Source of the DNA: Haemonchus contortus
Lineage: Eukaryota; Nematoda; Chromadorea; Rhabditida; Trichostrongylidae
Reading direction: 5' to 3'
Assembly: GCA_000469685.2 (NCBI GenBank)
Contig: LS997563.1
Coordinates: 35,304,468 to 35,368,467, forward strand
DNA: 64,000 nucleotides
Part shown: piece after piece, positions 25,835 to 37,066 of the stretch
Layout: the number at the start of each line of letters is the position of its first letter
Position numbering within the stretch: the first letter of the stretch is position 1
Made by a program: the position numbers and the translations under genes
The notes under the pieces: model-generated
What the model was told of the DNA's origin: nothing
Database searches by the model: none
What the model saw: the letters and a program-made list of their open reading frames with translations, nothing else

Positions 25835-25985
25835 CGGGCATGGCTCGAGGATGAAATCCAGCACCAAATTTCGTCCGGGCGAACCTACTTCAATGGGTAA
25901 GGTGGCCTGGTTCCAGACCGGTCTGAAAGGGTGAAAGCACAGAATCACACCTTCTTTGAACTCGGCAACTCATTGCATAGTCAGT
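25835..25985 (+). repeat. SINE family copy D, degenerate
   Basis: It keeps the order of family blocks in weakened form: CACGGGCATGGCTCGAGGAT in place of the B-box region, then TTCCAGACCGGTCTGAAAGG, GTGAAAGCACAGAATCACAC and AACTCATTGCATAG. Spacing fits but identity is low. Confidence 0.45.
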
Positions 25986-27589
25986 ATTCAAGGGCCAAAG
26001 TACTTTTGAATGCAAAAGCGTAGCATCTCTGGTCAGGATGATGATAATTGATAATCTTGAGGCTTCTCTTCGCCTTTACCGTTATGCTGTATAACCTTTT
26101 CTCGCTCCTGTCAGACTTTGGACGCTTGTCGAATCCAGACACTTCCAGCCTCAATCGGAGCCTTAGCCGGGTGTACTGTAACACTGGCTGAAGATTCCAA
26201 CTCTTTACCTTTTTTGGCTATTTTGCATCAGAATGGACGTAGAGTTCAAATAAGGAAGCCAACAGCCTGACCTTCCTTCTTCATCCAACTTTCTTCAACT
26301 TCCAACAAAGGACATTTGAGCACGGCAGCTTGAGATCATTCCGATTCATGCCTTTTGTATTTAGTGCTCTAGTTGTGCCAGGAAAACTATGAGACACTAT
26401 TCATCCCAGGTAACCCATTCAGGTATGGTTTCATCGGGAGTAGGTTCACAACTGGATAAAAAACTTATTCCGATTGTACAAGAACTACACGCACGAAAAT
26501 GTGAGTATTCAGCTGTCGATAGCCAAAAACAATTGCAGAGCTCATTTCAAATCTCTTTCTTGAACGCCTATATTTGTCTGAAGGGGAAGAGCCTCGAATA
26601 GAATGCACCAAATTTGTTTATTTATGCACTATACAGAGTGTGCCTCTACAAGCATAACTTGAAGGTAGCAAGTGAACCCAATGTCACCCCTAAGCAAATT
26701 GAGATTGTGAACCAAGCTGAATTATGAATGAGGAAATTTTATCTTTGGATTTTGAAATGTAAGCGAGCAAGTAGAGTTCCATGATGATTTTTGAACCTGA
26801 CTTCTCAACCTAAATCCTAAAAACAATATGTTCTGAGCACCCTAGAGAGCACATAGAATAGATTCACTGTGGCGACTCCGCAAATGAAATAATCCTAATC
26901 TTATTTATCAATGTCGTGAGATCTACGATTTGACGATAATTTTCTAATCTGTGTTTGACGTTTTCATTCAGAGAACATTTCATTTTAAATGAGTTTCGTC
27001 TGCGTCAGTACTATCTGTGGAGAGCTTTTACAAAGATCTTGTATCGAGTTTCACTCACTGGTACGGTTTATCCCAACTGTATTTCAAACATAATAATCTC
27101 ACGTGTTACCAAGCGCTTCTACATATACCACATATGAACGGCGTAGCAAGTACCAACACTACGGCATGCATAGATCAAGAGCCAATTTAGCGATCGGATC
27201 GTGATCGAACCGATCGTTGAGCCCTCACCCATTATTTCTTCTCGGACGCTGATCCCATATCGAAGTCGATCGTAATGGTGGAATTGTCCGCTCGGAAAAG
27301 GTGCGATTTGGCCGAATACCCATTCGAGAACCTGGTTCTGCAAAGAAGTAGCAAACGGCAACTTTGTCCAGAAAAATTCCCTTTCTCAAGGTCAGAGCAG
27401 TTTTGCCCTCCATATTGTTAAAGTATAGGTCTGACGTTTGAGCATACGGCGTCCTATGTTCGTTTCATGTTTTGAAGAACATAGCGGTCCTCTCAAAACG
27501 GTCATAACAGAACCTCTTGATAGGGCCTGTCCTCATGGTCGTCGGTTCCTATGAACATGTGAATGAACCCTAGTTTGACTCCGTAAGGG
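25986..27589. other. Gene-poor stretch
   Basis: No gene or repeat recognised; open frames here are short and lack family features. Confidence 0.5.
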
Positions 27590-27785
27590 ATGAAGGATAA
27601 AGTTCTCAGACGGTGATCTATCGAGTTCTAGTGATGCCTCTCGCATTCGACTCCCATTCAGAATCGTATTAGCCTACTGAGTGCGTACACGGCCTATATA
27701 ATGGCTTGCAGTGGCCAGCCGTTGTACAAGATAGTGCTTTCATCCTATTAGACGAATCTGGCACCTATCAATGGATCATGAGCAA
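27590..27785 (-). repeat. SINE family copy E, 3' body, minus strand
   Basis: On the plus strand the reverse complements of the family blocks appear in reverse order: CATTCGACTCCCATTCAGAA, ACACGGCCTATATAATGGCT, TGCAGTGGCCAGCCGTTGTA, and GTGCTTTCATCCTATTAGAC. The tRNA-like head is missing or unrecognisable. Confidence 0.7.
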
Positions 27786-29489
27786 GTGAATAGTTTGGCT
27801 GGTGTGGGCGAGTGTTGCTTTCCGATTCTAATACGAACCATGATGTACCAGCTACCGCTACAACGCCCCCTCCATTATTAGTTAGATTATTGAAAATTCT
27901 GCACGTGATAGGATCTGATGTATCTACAAAAACGCTTGTAAAGTAAACACCCTAATAAAGCTGCCCTTTACGCCTCAGAGAATCGAACCCTGAAGGCTAG
28001 AGACAAAAATGATGGCTAACTGCCGGCATTATTAAAGGCACTGGGTAATGATTGTGTGAGGTATTTCCGCGATAACCTTGGTGAAAAGAGAAAACCGCAG
28101 CCTCAGCTACTTGTGGAATGGAGAAGGTTGAAGTGCTATCGCCCAATGGCCTACGAAACCGAGTTGGCTTTGAAAGAAGACAAAAACGAGTGAAGACGCT
28201 GATAGAGGTTATTTGAAGAAAATATGTAGTAACCAGCTGAACAAGTGATGTCACAGATTATATTCTCACCAGTTGGGCTACGCACACTAACGCGTGCACC
28301 ATGCCATGCCCACTACCGCTTGATTACGATTTGTTAGAGGACCAATATGAACAGTGTCGGTTCCCTTTTCATAACCGTTCCCCCATTAGGTGATATTCCC
28401 CATTTGGAACGATCCGCTTTAAGGGTATTGATCTCTTGACACTAATAGGTGATCGTGGAGTTGTTTCCATTTTAACCTCCTCTAGTTCCTAGGGCTTTGA
28501 TAGTCTTGGTTGTGGGAAGCGTGTTGTGATTTACAGTCTGTAACTTCATAAATAGGTTGGATGTTAATCAACGGCCCAATATAAAGAGCATCGGTCGACT
28601 TTCTTTTTCATAACTGATTTCTCTCCGCGCACTTGTGATCTCCACGCTCTTGATCGTGCCTACGTGACTTTTGCGAGGACACACAAACGGACACACAAAG
28701 TTAGCGCTTTATATATAGAGAAGATAGCCATTCGGTTAAGATAAATGGCGTATGATGGATGGATAAGCAGTCCGCGAAACCTTGCTCGGCTAACACGGTT
28801 TGTGCTATAAATTCACCTAAATTTGGCCAATCGTGTTTTTCTATTTTGAAAGCAAAGAGCAGCGGATCTGTGAAACTATTGCAGACATCGTTTGCGTTGC
28901 TTAAATGAAAGAAAAGAGTACTTGCGCTCACTCGAGGGGTCTACAGTTGAGGTGATACAGGCCTTGCTTTCTGGGCTATTCCATGGCCAGTGTTTTCTGG
29001 TTGATCCATGTTACGTTGCAGGCAGTTTTTGCAGCGGAATCAGTGCATTCACACATACACACTCACATCTAGCTGCAGGAAAAGCGAGTGTGCCTGGCTG
29101 GAGGACTACTTACTTAGCCTCTGTCTCCGACGAACCATTTGCTTCTTTCCTTTTTTACGTGTGCAAACAGTGATTTCCTCAGGAGACTCAGGCTTGAATT
29201 TTTGAAAGAATACAGATGACAAACATCCTCCCTATTACCAGTTTTCTCAACTAGTTCTATTTATGATACACACTAATTTCAAGAGGAACTAGAAAAGAAA
29301 TTTTCGGAGAGTTGAATAGTTAACCCGGTCAGGCTTTAATCACCCACCATTCCACCCTTTGCTTAATTTTTCGCAGCCTTGGTGGGAACATTCCCCCCAG
29401 AAAGGACTTCATTACCATTCCTGCATTATTGTTTTCATTCGCTTTCCGTACACGACACTTTTCTGCATCCCCTTTTCACTTCTACTCAG
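27786..29489. other. Gene-poor stretch
   Basis: No gene or repeat is supported. Open frames are under 100 codons and unrecognised. Confidence 0.5.
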
Positions 29490-29740
29490 TATTTCTGGCT
29501 GGAGTATGGGGTAATGGCAAGTGACACACTATTATGGTGCAAGGATCGAATACGGGCAGTTACTAGCCCAAGCCGCTACTACCCTTTCATCCTTCCGGGG
29601 TCGGTTGATTGGTACAAGACTCGTCTGGGACGATAAAAGCGCTGACTTTCACATCGACTGGCCACCCTCACCGTCAGTCATTGTGTAGGTCACATACGCA
29701 TTCAAAAGGCCACTATGATTTAGGTATGAGGGCATTATCA
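29490..29740 (+). repeat. SINE family copy F
   Basis: The head is weak (GGTAATGGCAAGTGACACAC, then GGATCGAATACGGG at the B-box position). The body is clear: TCCGGGGTCGGTTGATTGGT, ACAAGACTCGTCTGGGACGA, TAAAAGCGCTGACTTTCACA, TCGACTGGCCACC, GTCATTGTGTAGGTCACATA and ATTCAAAAGGCCACTATGAT. Confidence 0.75.
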
Positions 29741-31132
29741 ACGCTGGGGGCATTATCAAAATGGAATAGTTTTACCCAGGAAGACCTTGGACTTCAGACT
29801 CTAGTTGGTTCGTGAGAGTACCCAATTTGGTTCAATAATCTCCCTGTAAGCCGCTTTGATCTGAATTAGATGGTGTGAACCACTTCAGTGATGATCAGAA
29901 AACAGTTCTCTAATTAACGTAATAGAAGCGATGCACATACAACGAAACCTCAAGGGATATTATTCTATTAAATTTAAGCTGATTGAAGCTTTAAGTTCAT
30001 CACGTAACAGGAGCGGAGCTTCCAACGTTTGAAATAGTTTGTGATCATGTGTTCTATGAGTCCTTTAAAGAATAAAGAGTAATTTTCAACAATTTATGAA
30101 AAGCCTATTATGTATAATGGCTGTTTTCATAGATCGACCTTAACGGACGTATGTGATAGAATATGTCTTGCTTGTTTTTTGATGGTTTCCAATTTGAAGA
30201 AGCTGCTGAGCGAAATTGACCGACATAATTCAAAACGACATCAATCATCACCGAGCTTGGAACATGAATGGATTATGAAAACGATTAGCCAAGCTGTAAA
30301 AACGATGACGTGGAAATTTCCAAAAAGTTGTTAGACTGAGGTTCTCATGAGGCTATAAATGTCAGAGGTCTTTGTCATGGCAGCGCAGGCAGCGCAGTTG
30401 TCAGGCTGAAGCTTAACTGACGACTACCATTATCTTTTGAGTTTGTGTTCAAGCAAAAGCAAATCAGCAGTAATCGATACTGCACCCCACACAATGTACT
30501 GCGGAATGGTACCGTCTTTAGGTCAGTCATAATCGTTTGAGAGTAGATTTTACTCCTCCCTTCCATTGAATCGTGGACTAGTCCTAATCTAGCTATTCAA
30601 TCGTGATGCTTACCACATTTCGTGAAAAACTGTTTGGAAGCTTCATATTTTTTGTGCGAGAAATGTGTTTTTTGCCCAGACAATTCCTTAGACATAGCAT
30701 CTCACCGTCAGATCAATTACCAAGTTTGGGTGAATAAGCTGCTCATAGGAAAAGGGAACACAGGTGAAGTGACGGAGCGTGATGCGGGAAGCTGCCGTTT
30801 TATTCGATTGAAAGCGGAAATGTGAGCGACTCTTTACTTGAAAATTCTATAAGGCTGAGCGAAACTCTTTTCAAAGTGCTACCACTCATATCATATCTTC
30901 GATATCGTCGTCGTGTGCGGCGGTGTTTCCATTCTTCTCTCTACCGTGATTTTTTTGCCATTTCCTATTCGCTCTTTTTTGGTATTTATTTTAAATATTG
31001 GTATTTCATTATTTTTTAAGAATATTGCCCTCATAGTTTTTTCGCTGCCTTCCTTGTATCCTTTGCTTCTTCCGGGGTTAACCTCCTTTTCTCCTGCCTT
31101 CTGTGATAACTTTTCGCCTATATTGATTCTCG
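29741..31132. other. Gene-poor stretch, includes the likely 5' UTR of the LINE
   Basis: No gene is supported. The last few hundred bases (about 30900 onward, T/C-rich) probably belong to the 5' UTR of the CR1-like element, but its 5' boundary cannot be placed without another copy. Confidence 0.4.
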
Positions 31133-31852
31133 ATGGCTCGTGGGTCACAGAGTAAGACGGCGGATAGGGACCAGGACAAGGATCTCCCCCTCTGGGCCTC
31201 TATAATGTTGGAACAGTTCGCCTCTTCTGCCGATCGAATCGAAAAGGCTCTAACATCGTCCCTAGCCAAATTGACTGATGGCATTGAAGAGGTTACACGG
31301 CGTCAGAGTGAAATCATATCTCGCCTTGATGCATTGGAGGAGCGTGTGACCAGCCTGCAGAATTCGAGTCCACTGGATCAAAACCTTCTTTACTCTACCC
31401 TCGTCAAAGTGAAGGCCGATAGCGACAAAATCGAAGGTAAACTTAGGCGCATAACCTGGGTTGGAATAGGAGAACAGGCTGACGAACTTTCGACGAAAAA
31501 ATTCGATCAGGAAGCTCTGCGTGAGGTGATTCTCTCCTCTGGTGATGATGAGCTTATCGAGGAATTCTCAAAAGGAAGAATAACGGCTCATCGTCACCCG
31601 CCCGTGAAGCCGAAGAATCAAGGTGGGCGCGACCGAATCATAAAAATTGAACTTCCCTCACTTGCTATGAAGGACAGGCTACTGCGTCACATGAAATCGG
31701 GACGACAGAGCCTAACAAGGCGTTTCGTCCATTCGTACGCTCGCAGAGATTATACGGTGGAGGAATTGGAATTGGACCGAAGCTTACGCAAACAGGCAGG
31801 TTTGGCCAACGCGAAGGTTGGAAAGCTTCAGTATGTGGTCAGAGACCTCTAA
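31133..31852 (+). CDS. LINE ORF1 protein (coiled coil plus nucleic-acid-binding region)
   Basis: 239 codons from ATG at 31133 to TAA at 31850-31852. Residues about 20-80 form a heptad-rich coiled coil (MLEQFASSADRIEKAL through LEERVTSLQ), expected to mediate trimer or multimer formation. Residues 100-240 are basic and mixed alpha/beta (LRRITWVGIGEQADE, RDRIIKIELPS, RRFVHSYARRDYTVEEL, LDRSLRKQAGLANAK, GKLQYVVRDL) and match the RNA-binding/chaperone type of ORF1p seen in CR1-like and L1-like elements. No CCHC knuckle is seen. The frame stays open after the TAA to a TAG at 31997, with sequence of similar character (HQLKNARQMPHRGP). I infer that TAA is a nonsense mutation and that the original ORF1 ended at 31999. 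Confidence 0.8.
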   Translation: MARGSQSKTADRDQDKDLPLWASIMLEQFASSADRIEKALTSSLAKLTDGIEEVTRRQSEIISRLDALEERVTSLQNSSPLDQNLLYSTLVKVKADSDKIEGKLRRITWVGIGEQADELSTKKFDQEALREVILSSGDDELIEEFSKGRITAHRHPPVKPKNQGGRDRIIKIELPSLAMKDRLLRHMKSGRQSLTRRFVHSYARRDYTVEELELDRSLRKQAGLANAKVGKLQYVVRDL

Positions 31853-31999
31853 ATACACCAGTTGAAGAATGCAAGACAGATGCCGCATCGAGGTCCCGTC
31901 TCTTTTCTGGAGTCAGCGAAAGCTTCATCAGGGAGTTTGGTAGGATCCATGGATGCATCCATCGTCGGCACTTCCAGGTCTCCAAACATCTCCCCATAG

Positions 32000-34831
32000 G
32001 GCCAGGCCCCTCAATCTGACCAACATGATCGAGTTCAACGGCCTGCAGTTTTTTCCCACGGTGAATGTTTTCTATTTAATGCCCGCTCTTTAAACAACAA
32101 GCTCCCCGATCTCCACTACCTTTTGGCGCACAGCCCATCTGCCCTCTTCGTGACGGAGACATGGTGCAAACCTGATAAAATAAACAACGGTACTCTATCA
32201 GCTGGCCATCCCTATGTGGTGTACCGCTGCGATAGAGGTGAGGATATCCCTGGGGGCGGGGTGGTTGCTCTCATCAGAGAGAACATAAACTCATCTCTCA
32301 TTTCGTCTCTTAGTTTCTCTATCTACTTGCAGTGCGTTACAGTAAGAGTTTCCTTCGATAATACTGAATGCATTATTGTTCTCTGTTACCGTAGCCCCTC
32401 ATGCAAAAACGATAGTTTTGAAGAGTTCATACTTTATCTCGAAGAGTTATGTCAAAATCAGACTCCTCTCATTATCCTTGGCGATTTTAACTTTTTTGAT
32501 ATATCGTGGTTTCAGTCGTCTGGGGGCTTAGGCAATGGGTGTCCTGGTAGGCAGAGTTCACTCTTTTATCGCTTCATTCAGGGCCACAATTTTAGCCAAA
32601 CAGTCTCGCACCCTACCCGTGGCCGTAATACTCTAGACTTGGTTCTTACGAATAATCCCTCCCTCATAACTACCCCCTCGGTTCAGGCTCCTTTTTCTAC
32701 CTCCGATCATTCTATGGTAGCTTTCTCATTAGCAGGTAATACAATTGAGGCCGCTCCGAAACCGAGAATAGATTTTGCTAGAGGCGACTATAGAACTATA
32801 TGTCTTCACCTTCTTGCAGTAGATTGGCAACGTGTTTTTGACTCTATTGAGACCATTGATGAGTGCTACTTCGTTTTCGCAAATTTTTGCCACTCTCTTA
32901 TTTCTAGATTTATCCCAGTCTTAGAGGTTACAAAACGAGCCTTTCGCCTTCCTCGCTACTTGCAACTTGTGGAGGATCGAATTCGACAATTAGCCAGAGA
33001 TGGGAATCATCTACACAACCCACGTTACCTTTATCTCTCACGCCTATTTAAAAAGAAATTAGCGAAACTCAATCTCAAATATGAAGAATACATTGCTTCT
33101 TCTAAAAATGTGAAAAGGTTCTGGAGTTACTGTAACGCCAGACTGAAGGAATATTCTTCTATTGGGACTATCACAAACTCCTCTGGATCGGTGTGTTCTT
33201 TTGACCAGGAGAAAGCTGATGTTTTTGCTGAATATTTCCAAACGTTTTACAAGAAGCTCGCTATTCATACTCCGTGCGATCTGACTAAACCTCAAATAAC
33301 ACTAGACTGGGTGGATCTCCATTGTGAAAATGTTTTTCGTACTCTGAAAAAGCTTCCTCTTCGGTGTTCCACGTCACCTGATGGTCTACCTTACATTTTT
33401 CTCAATAAAGCTGCAGAAGGTATTGCACCCGCCCTCACGCATCTTTTCAACAGAATACTTCTGAAAGGAACGGTACCCGCGATCTGGCGATTGGGCTTGG
33501 TGAGGCCAATACATAAGAGAGGCAGTAAAAGTGATTTTAGAAATTATAGGCCCGTGTGTCTCACCTCTTCAGTCAGTAAGATAATGGAAAGAATGGTGTG
33601 TGAAAAGATAAGAGATTTTCTCATATCTAACCAGCTTCTATCTCGTTGTCAGCATGGATTCCTCCCAAGTAAATCTACCTCTTCTGCACTTCTTTCTGTG
33701 ATTCCTTCATGGCAGAACGCCGTGGACAAAAAGAGATCTGTCTTCGCCGCATACATTGATTTTTCCAAAGCATTTGATTCTATCCCTTTACATCTCTTGA
33801 TGCTTAAGCTAAAGCAGATTGGAATAACTGGGTCCCTCCTGAAGTTTCTTGAATCGTTCCTTTTTGATAGGTGTCAAAGGGTCGTTGTCAATGGCTCATG
33901 CTCTTACGTGTACCGTACAGACAGCGGTGTTCCCCAAGGCTCATGCCTGGGTCCCCTGATGTTTGTTCTGTACATTAACGATTTGCCTGATGCTCTCCCT
34001 CCCGGTATACACTGTTCGATGTATGCGGATGATGTAAAGGTTTACTGCATGGATCAGCCCCTATTGCTACAAGTTGCCCTTGATGCCATATCAAGTTGGG
34101 CCAAAAACTGGGGACTCACCATTTCCCTGGACAAAACAGTTGTCCTGCGGTTAGGACCTTCTCATGAGTCCACTGCTAAATTCTTTATTGATGGTGTCAA
34201 ACTGAAGGAGCCTGACACACTCAGAGACCTGGGCATTGTCTATAACCGCTCGTTAGGTTTTAATGATTACATGTATAAAGTGGTGAACTCAGCCCAATGC
34301 AGGGCGAATTTTATTTTGCGTGCTTTCGCTACAAGAAATATTAAAACTCTGTTTAAGCTTTTTTCTACTTATGTACGCCCTATATTGGAATACTGCCCTA
34401 TGGTATGGAGTCCCTCCACGCGTAACATGGTAGATCTTATTGAGGGTGTTCAGGCCAAATTCACCGAGCGTATTTTTGCTCGAAAGGCATTTTCCACGTC
34501 TCTTATAAACAAAGATTGGGCTATCTGAACGAAAATTCTTTAGAGATGAGAAGGAAGTTGTATGATTACGATTTTGTCTACAAGATTTCCATTGGGCTGG
34601 TGGATTTGGATTTCGATTCGTGCTTCCGCAAGTCAGCTACTATCGGGCGTACTAGAGGTCATAGCTATAAACTATTAAGGGAAAAAACTTTCACTGCTGA
34701 ATATCGAAATTCTTTCACTCAAAGAATAATTAGTTTATGGAATGAGTTACCGCCCTCCGTGGTTTACTCTAGCTCTCCCAGCTCATTTAGGAGGAAAGTT
34801 AAGAATATTTCAGTGTCTCAAGGTTGGTTTT
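32000..34831 (+). pseudogene. LINE ORF2: APE endonuclease + reverse transcriptase, frameshifted near C terminus
   Basis: The frame opens after the TAG at 31997. The first conserved block is CFLFNARSLNNKLPDL (32066 onward; endonuclease Asn), followed by SALFVTETW (Glu), IILGDFNFFDISWF (Asp/Asn) and TSDHSMVAF (SDH). That is a complete APE-type active site. Reverse transcriptase follows: RNYRPVCLTSSVSKIMERMV, QHGFLPSKSTSSALL, AYIDFSKAFDSIP (first catalytic Asp), SGVPQGSCLGPLMFVLYIND and SMYADDVKVY (catalytic YADD, about 34019-34048). The main frame stops at 34526-34528. The conserved C-terminal block (LGYLNENSLEMRRKLYDYDF through SLWNELPPSVV) continues in another frame from 34516 to a stop at 34831-34833, so a single frameshift lies near 34500-34515. 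Its start codon is uncertain. Confidence 0.88.
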
Positions 34832-34833
34832 AG

Positions 34834-35257
34834 GAGCAAGAAACTAAACTCTCAATAACTTATCAGGCAGAGAAGCGATTAAATTTGCTGTTATGTTAAT
34901 AACTTTGTCTGGCTCAGAAAACTGTGACTTTATTTCTACTTTTTCTTTTAATGAGTAGTTGATTTCACGTTTTGTGCACAACACTATCCCCTCGACTTCT
35001 GCGATGCTGGTTTTGGTTTCGGCAGGTTGGCGGACCTACTAAGACGGTATCCGGAGTTCTACATATGTCGCCCTGTACGAGCTTGCAGTTTTGGCGGCCA
35101 CTGCCCTTCCGGCCGAATTCCAATCCCTTTTCACGCAGATCCCCTTGTTGTTCCCCATTAGTGAAGACTACTGCTTATCGGAGACTCGTTTGTGTTCTTT
35201 TTTTGCCTTTCTGTTATTTTCTTTGATTTCCGATAATAAATCATAATCATAATCACT
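34834..35257 (+). other. LINE 3' UTR and terminal AATCAT tail
   Basis: Non-coding bases between the end of the ORF2 C-terminal block and the short tandem AATCAT-type tail at about 35234-35257. Ordinary sequence resumes after it. Confidence 0.7.
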
Positions 35258-36109
35258 CTATTTTAGTGGACATTAACTTCTGCGTTGTCAGCAGCATCAG
35301 GGAATCATGACTCATCGGCATACCGGTGAATATGATCAGAGCTCCCATATGCCACCAGTGAGCACCGTTCATGGAACGCACGCTTTGGGGCAGAAAGGGG
35401 AAATTTTGGAAAAAATTACAAATGTAATTTCTGAAAAATGGATAGCATCAAGTAATAAATGGCATTCAATTTGCCCTCTATTGGATTGTCGTATCACGGG
35501 GATCTAGCTAGGGAATCATCCACGAATCTCCAAAAACATGGGATTTCTCCGACATTTGTGACACATTCGTGAAGTGTGCCGTCAAATTTGTGAAAGAGGG
35601 CATAAAAATATTTTGCTTGCCTGCTACCTGGAATATGCTGATTTGATACGTGGGAATCCACGCTGGTAGCAAGTGTTTCGAAAAAGTTTTTGCAGAATTT
35701 GTTAACGTGAATTCGGTGAAACTTCCCAAAAGAAGGCCTTCAAAGCTGTCCAGAAAAGGTTTTCCTTCTGGTAGTTCACAAATCAGCTGATTTTAAAGCA
35801 TTAGACTTATCAGAATTCATGCTGGTTCATTGTCTATCCGCATTTTCGAGAGGATTTTACGAAGAACCTCGGTTTACGGACGATTCTTCGCATAAGTTGA
35901 CTTAATTCCTTATGTTGCTTCTTCTCTAAGGGAAACATGGATGATTCCTCCATAACAATCAGTACTTGATTAACCATCGAAAGGTGTTTCCATAGCCACC
36001 GTAATCAGGTAATTGTAAGTGGTTAGCTCTAGCGAGGAGTCGTCTACTTATTATGTTCTGTTCTTTCAACTGTGTATGCCGGTGCTCAATTTCTGTTCTC
36101 GCTCTGTTC

Positions 36110-36185
36110 TCATGACTATACATGCCGGTTGAGTAGGTCAAGTAGGCATTCATACGTCACCACATTCTGAGTGAAAATCTAACGT
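36110..36185 (+). repeat. Possible SINE 3' fragment (copy L)
   Basis: AGGCATTCATACGTCACCAC followed by ATTCTGAGTGAAAATC parallels the GCATTCATACGCCACTGCGA and GATTCTGAATGGAAAT tail blocks of the family. Only about 70 bases align. Confidence 0.35.
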
Positions 36186-36787
36186 GTGGCGCGCTCAAAA
36201 AGAAATCAATACGTCATAAACGCCAAGACCTCTTCTCTCCTTTCTTTGGTTCGGGTAACGTTCAGGATAAAGGGTCACCCTGAATTGCAATTGATCATAT
36301 ACCTGAACTACTCAATTACCTGCCGGGGTTCAACAGAAACTCTCACATCCGCATTTCCTCTCTTCAGAGCTTTCGAGAAGTTGCCCTTGCTCATACAAGC
36401 TTATACTTTGAATGAGAATTTTCCAGCTAGTCTAGATTGTAACCATTTTGGTACTTTTCTCCTCGTGAATATTCGATCAACCTTAGGCTTTCACAACCAT
36501 CCGGCTCTGGAAACATCGTGGGCAAGCTGCATCTCATGAATTATGCCCTTTCCTAATATTTAGATACATTCACAATTTTTTTCTTAACTTTTGGCTTGTG
36601 TGTTATTTGTGTCTGCTCTTTTTCTAGTGTGTTCATATGAATGAATATGAACGTATAATTACAAACCGCCCATCAATTTGACGAGTATAACGAGTATTCA
36701 AGCTCTAAAAAAAGCTCGGAGTCGAGAGCTTCATGCTAATTAATGCGTAATGTTACCTTTTTTCTACGAATTCCGCCCCTGATTCCC

Positions 36788-37066
36788 CTATCGCTTCCCC
36801 TGCCCCGTCAATTTTTGGGCGGCTGCAATTCTCGCCGTATTTTTGTATGCCCTTTCCATTTTCGCTACCTTCCCGTCAAGATCTCGGACCATCTGTTCCT
36901 TCTTCGAATAGAACTCCCAGACTCTTCCTTTTACTTTGAACGGCACCAACATTTCCTGACCTCCTTTTTCAAACACAGCTAGTGCAGTAGCAGTACTACT
37001 TCCCAAATATCTTAATCGGTACAAATATCGTTTCTTTCCCCCACCCAGGAACGAAAACGCTGGCAA
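36788..37066 (-). other. Possible coding fragment, highly charged, unidentified
   Basis: A minus-strand frame of about 90 codons opens without an ATG and ends at 36788. Its composition is strongly protein-like: GGGKKRYLYRLRYLG, then FEKGGQEMLVPFKVKGRVWE, then a charged helix (KKEQMVRDLDGKVAKMERAY) with a KNTARIAAAQKLTGQGKR tail. No family is recognised, no flanking splice sites are convincing and no neighbouring exon is visible. It could be an isolated exon, a transposon ORF fragment or chance. Confidence 0.2.

Larger units (their letters stand above)
31133..35257 (+). mobile_element. CR1-like non-LTR retrotransposon (LINE), nearly complete
   Basis: A two-ORF LINE with ORF1, an ORF2 carrying APE endonuclease plus reverse transcriptase, a 3' UTR of about 420 bases and a terminal short-repeat tail (AATCATAATCATAATCAC, ending about 35257). 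CR1, jockey and related clades end in such microsatellite-like tails rather than poly(A). The 5' edge given is the ORF1 start, because the true 5' end is not visible. Damage is limited to an in-frame stop near the end of ORF1, a stop between the ORFs and one frameshift close to the ORF2 C terminus. This is a fairly young copy compared with the RTE remnants elsewhere in the window. Confidence 0.9.
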
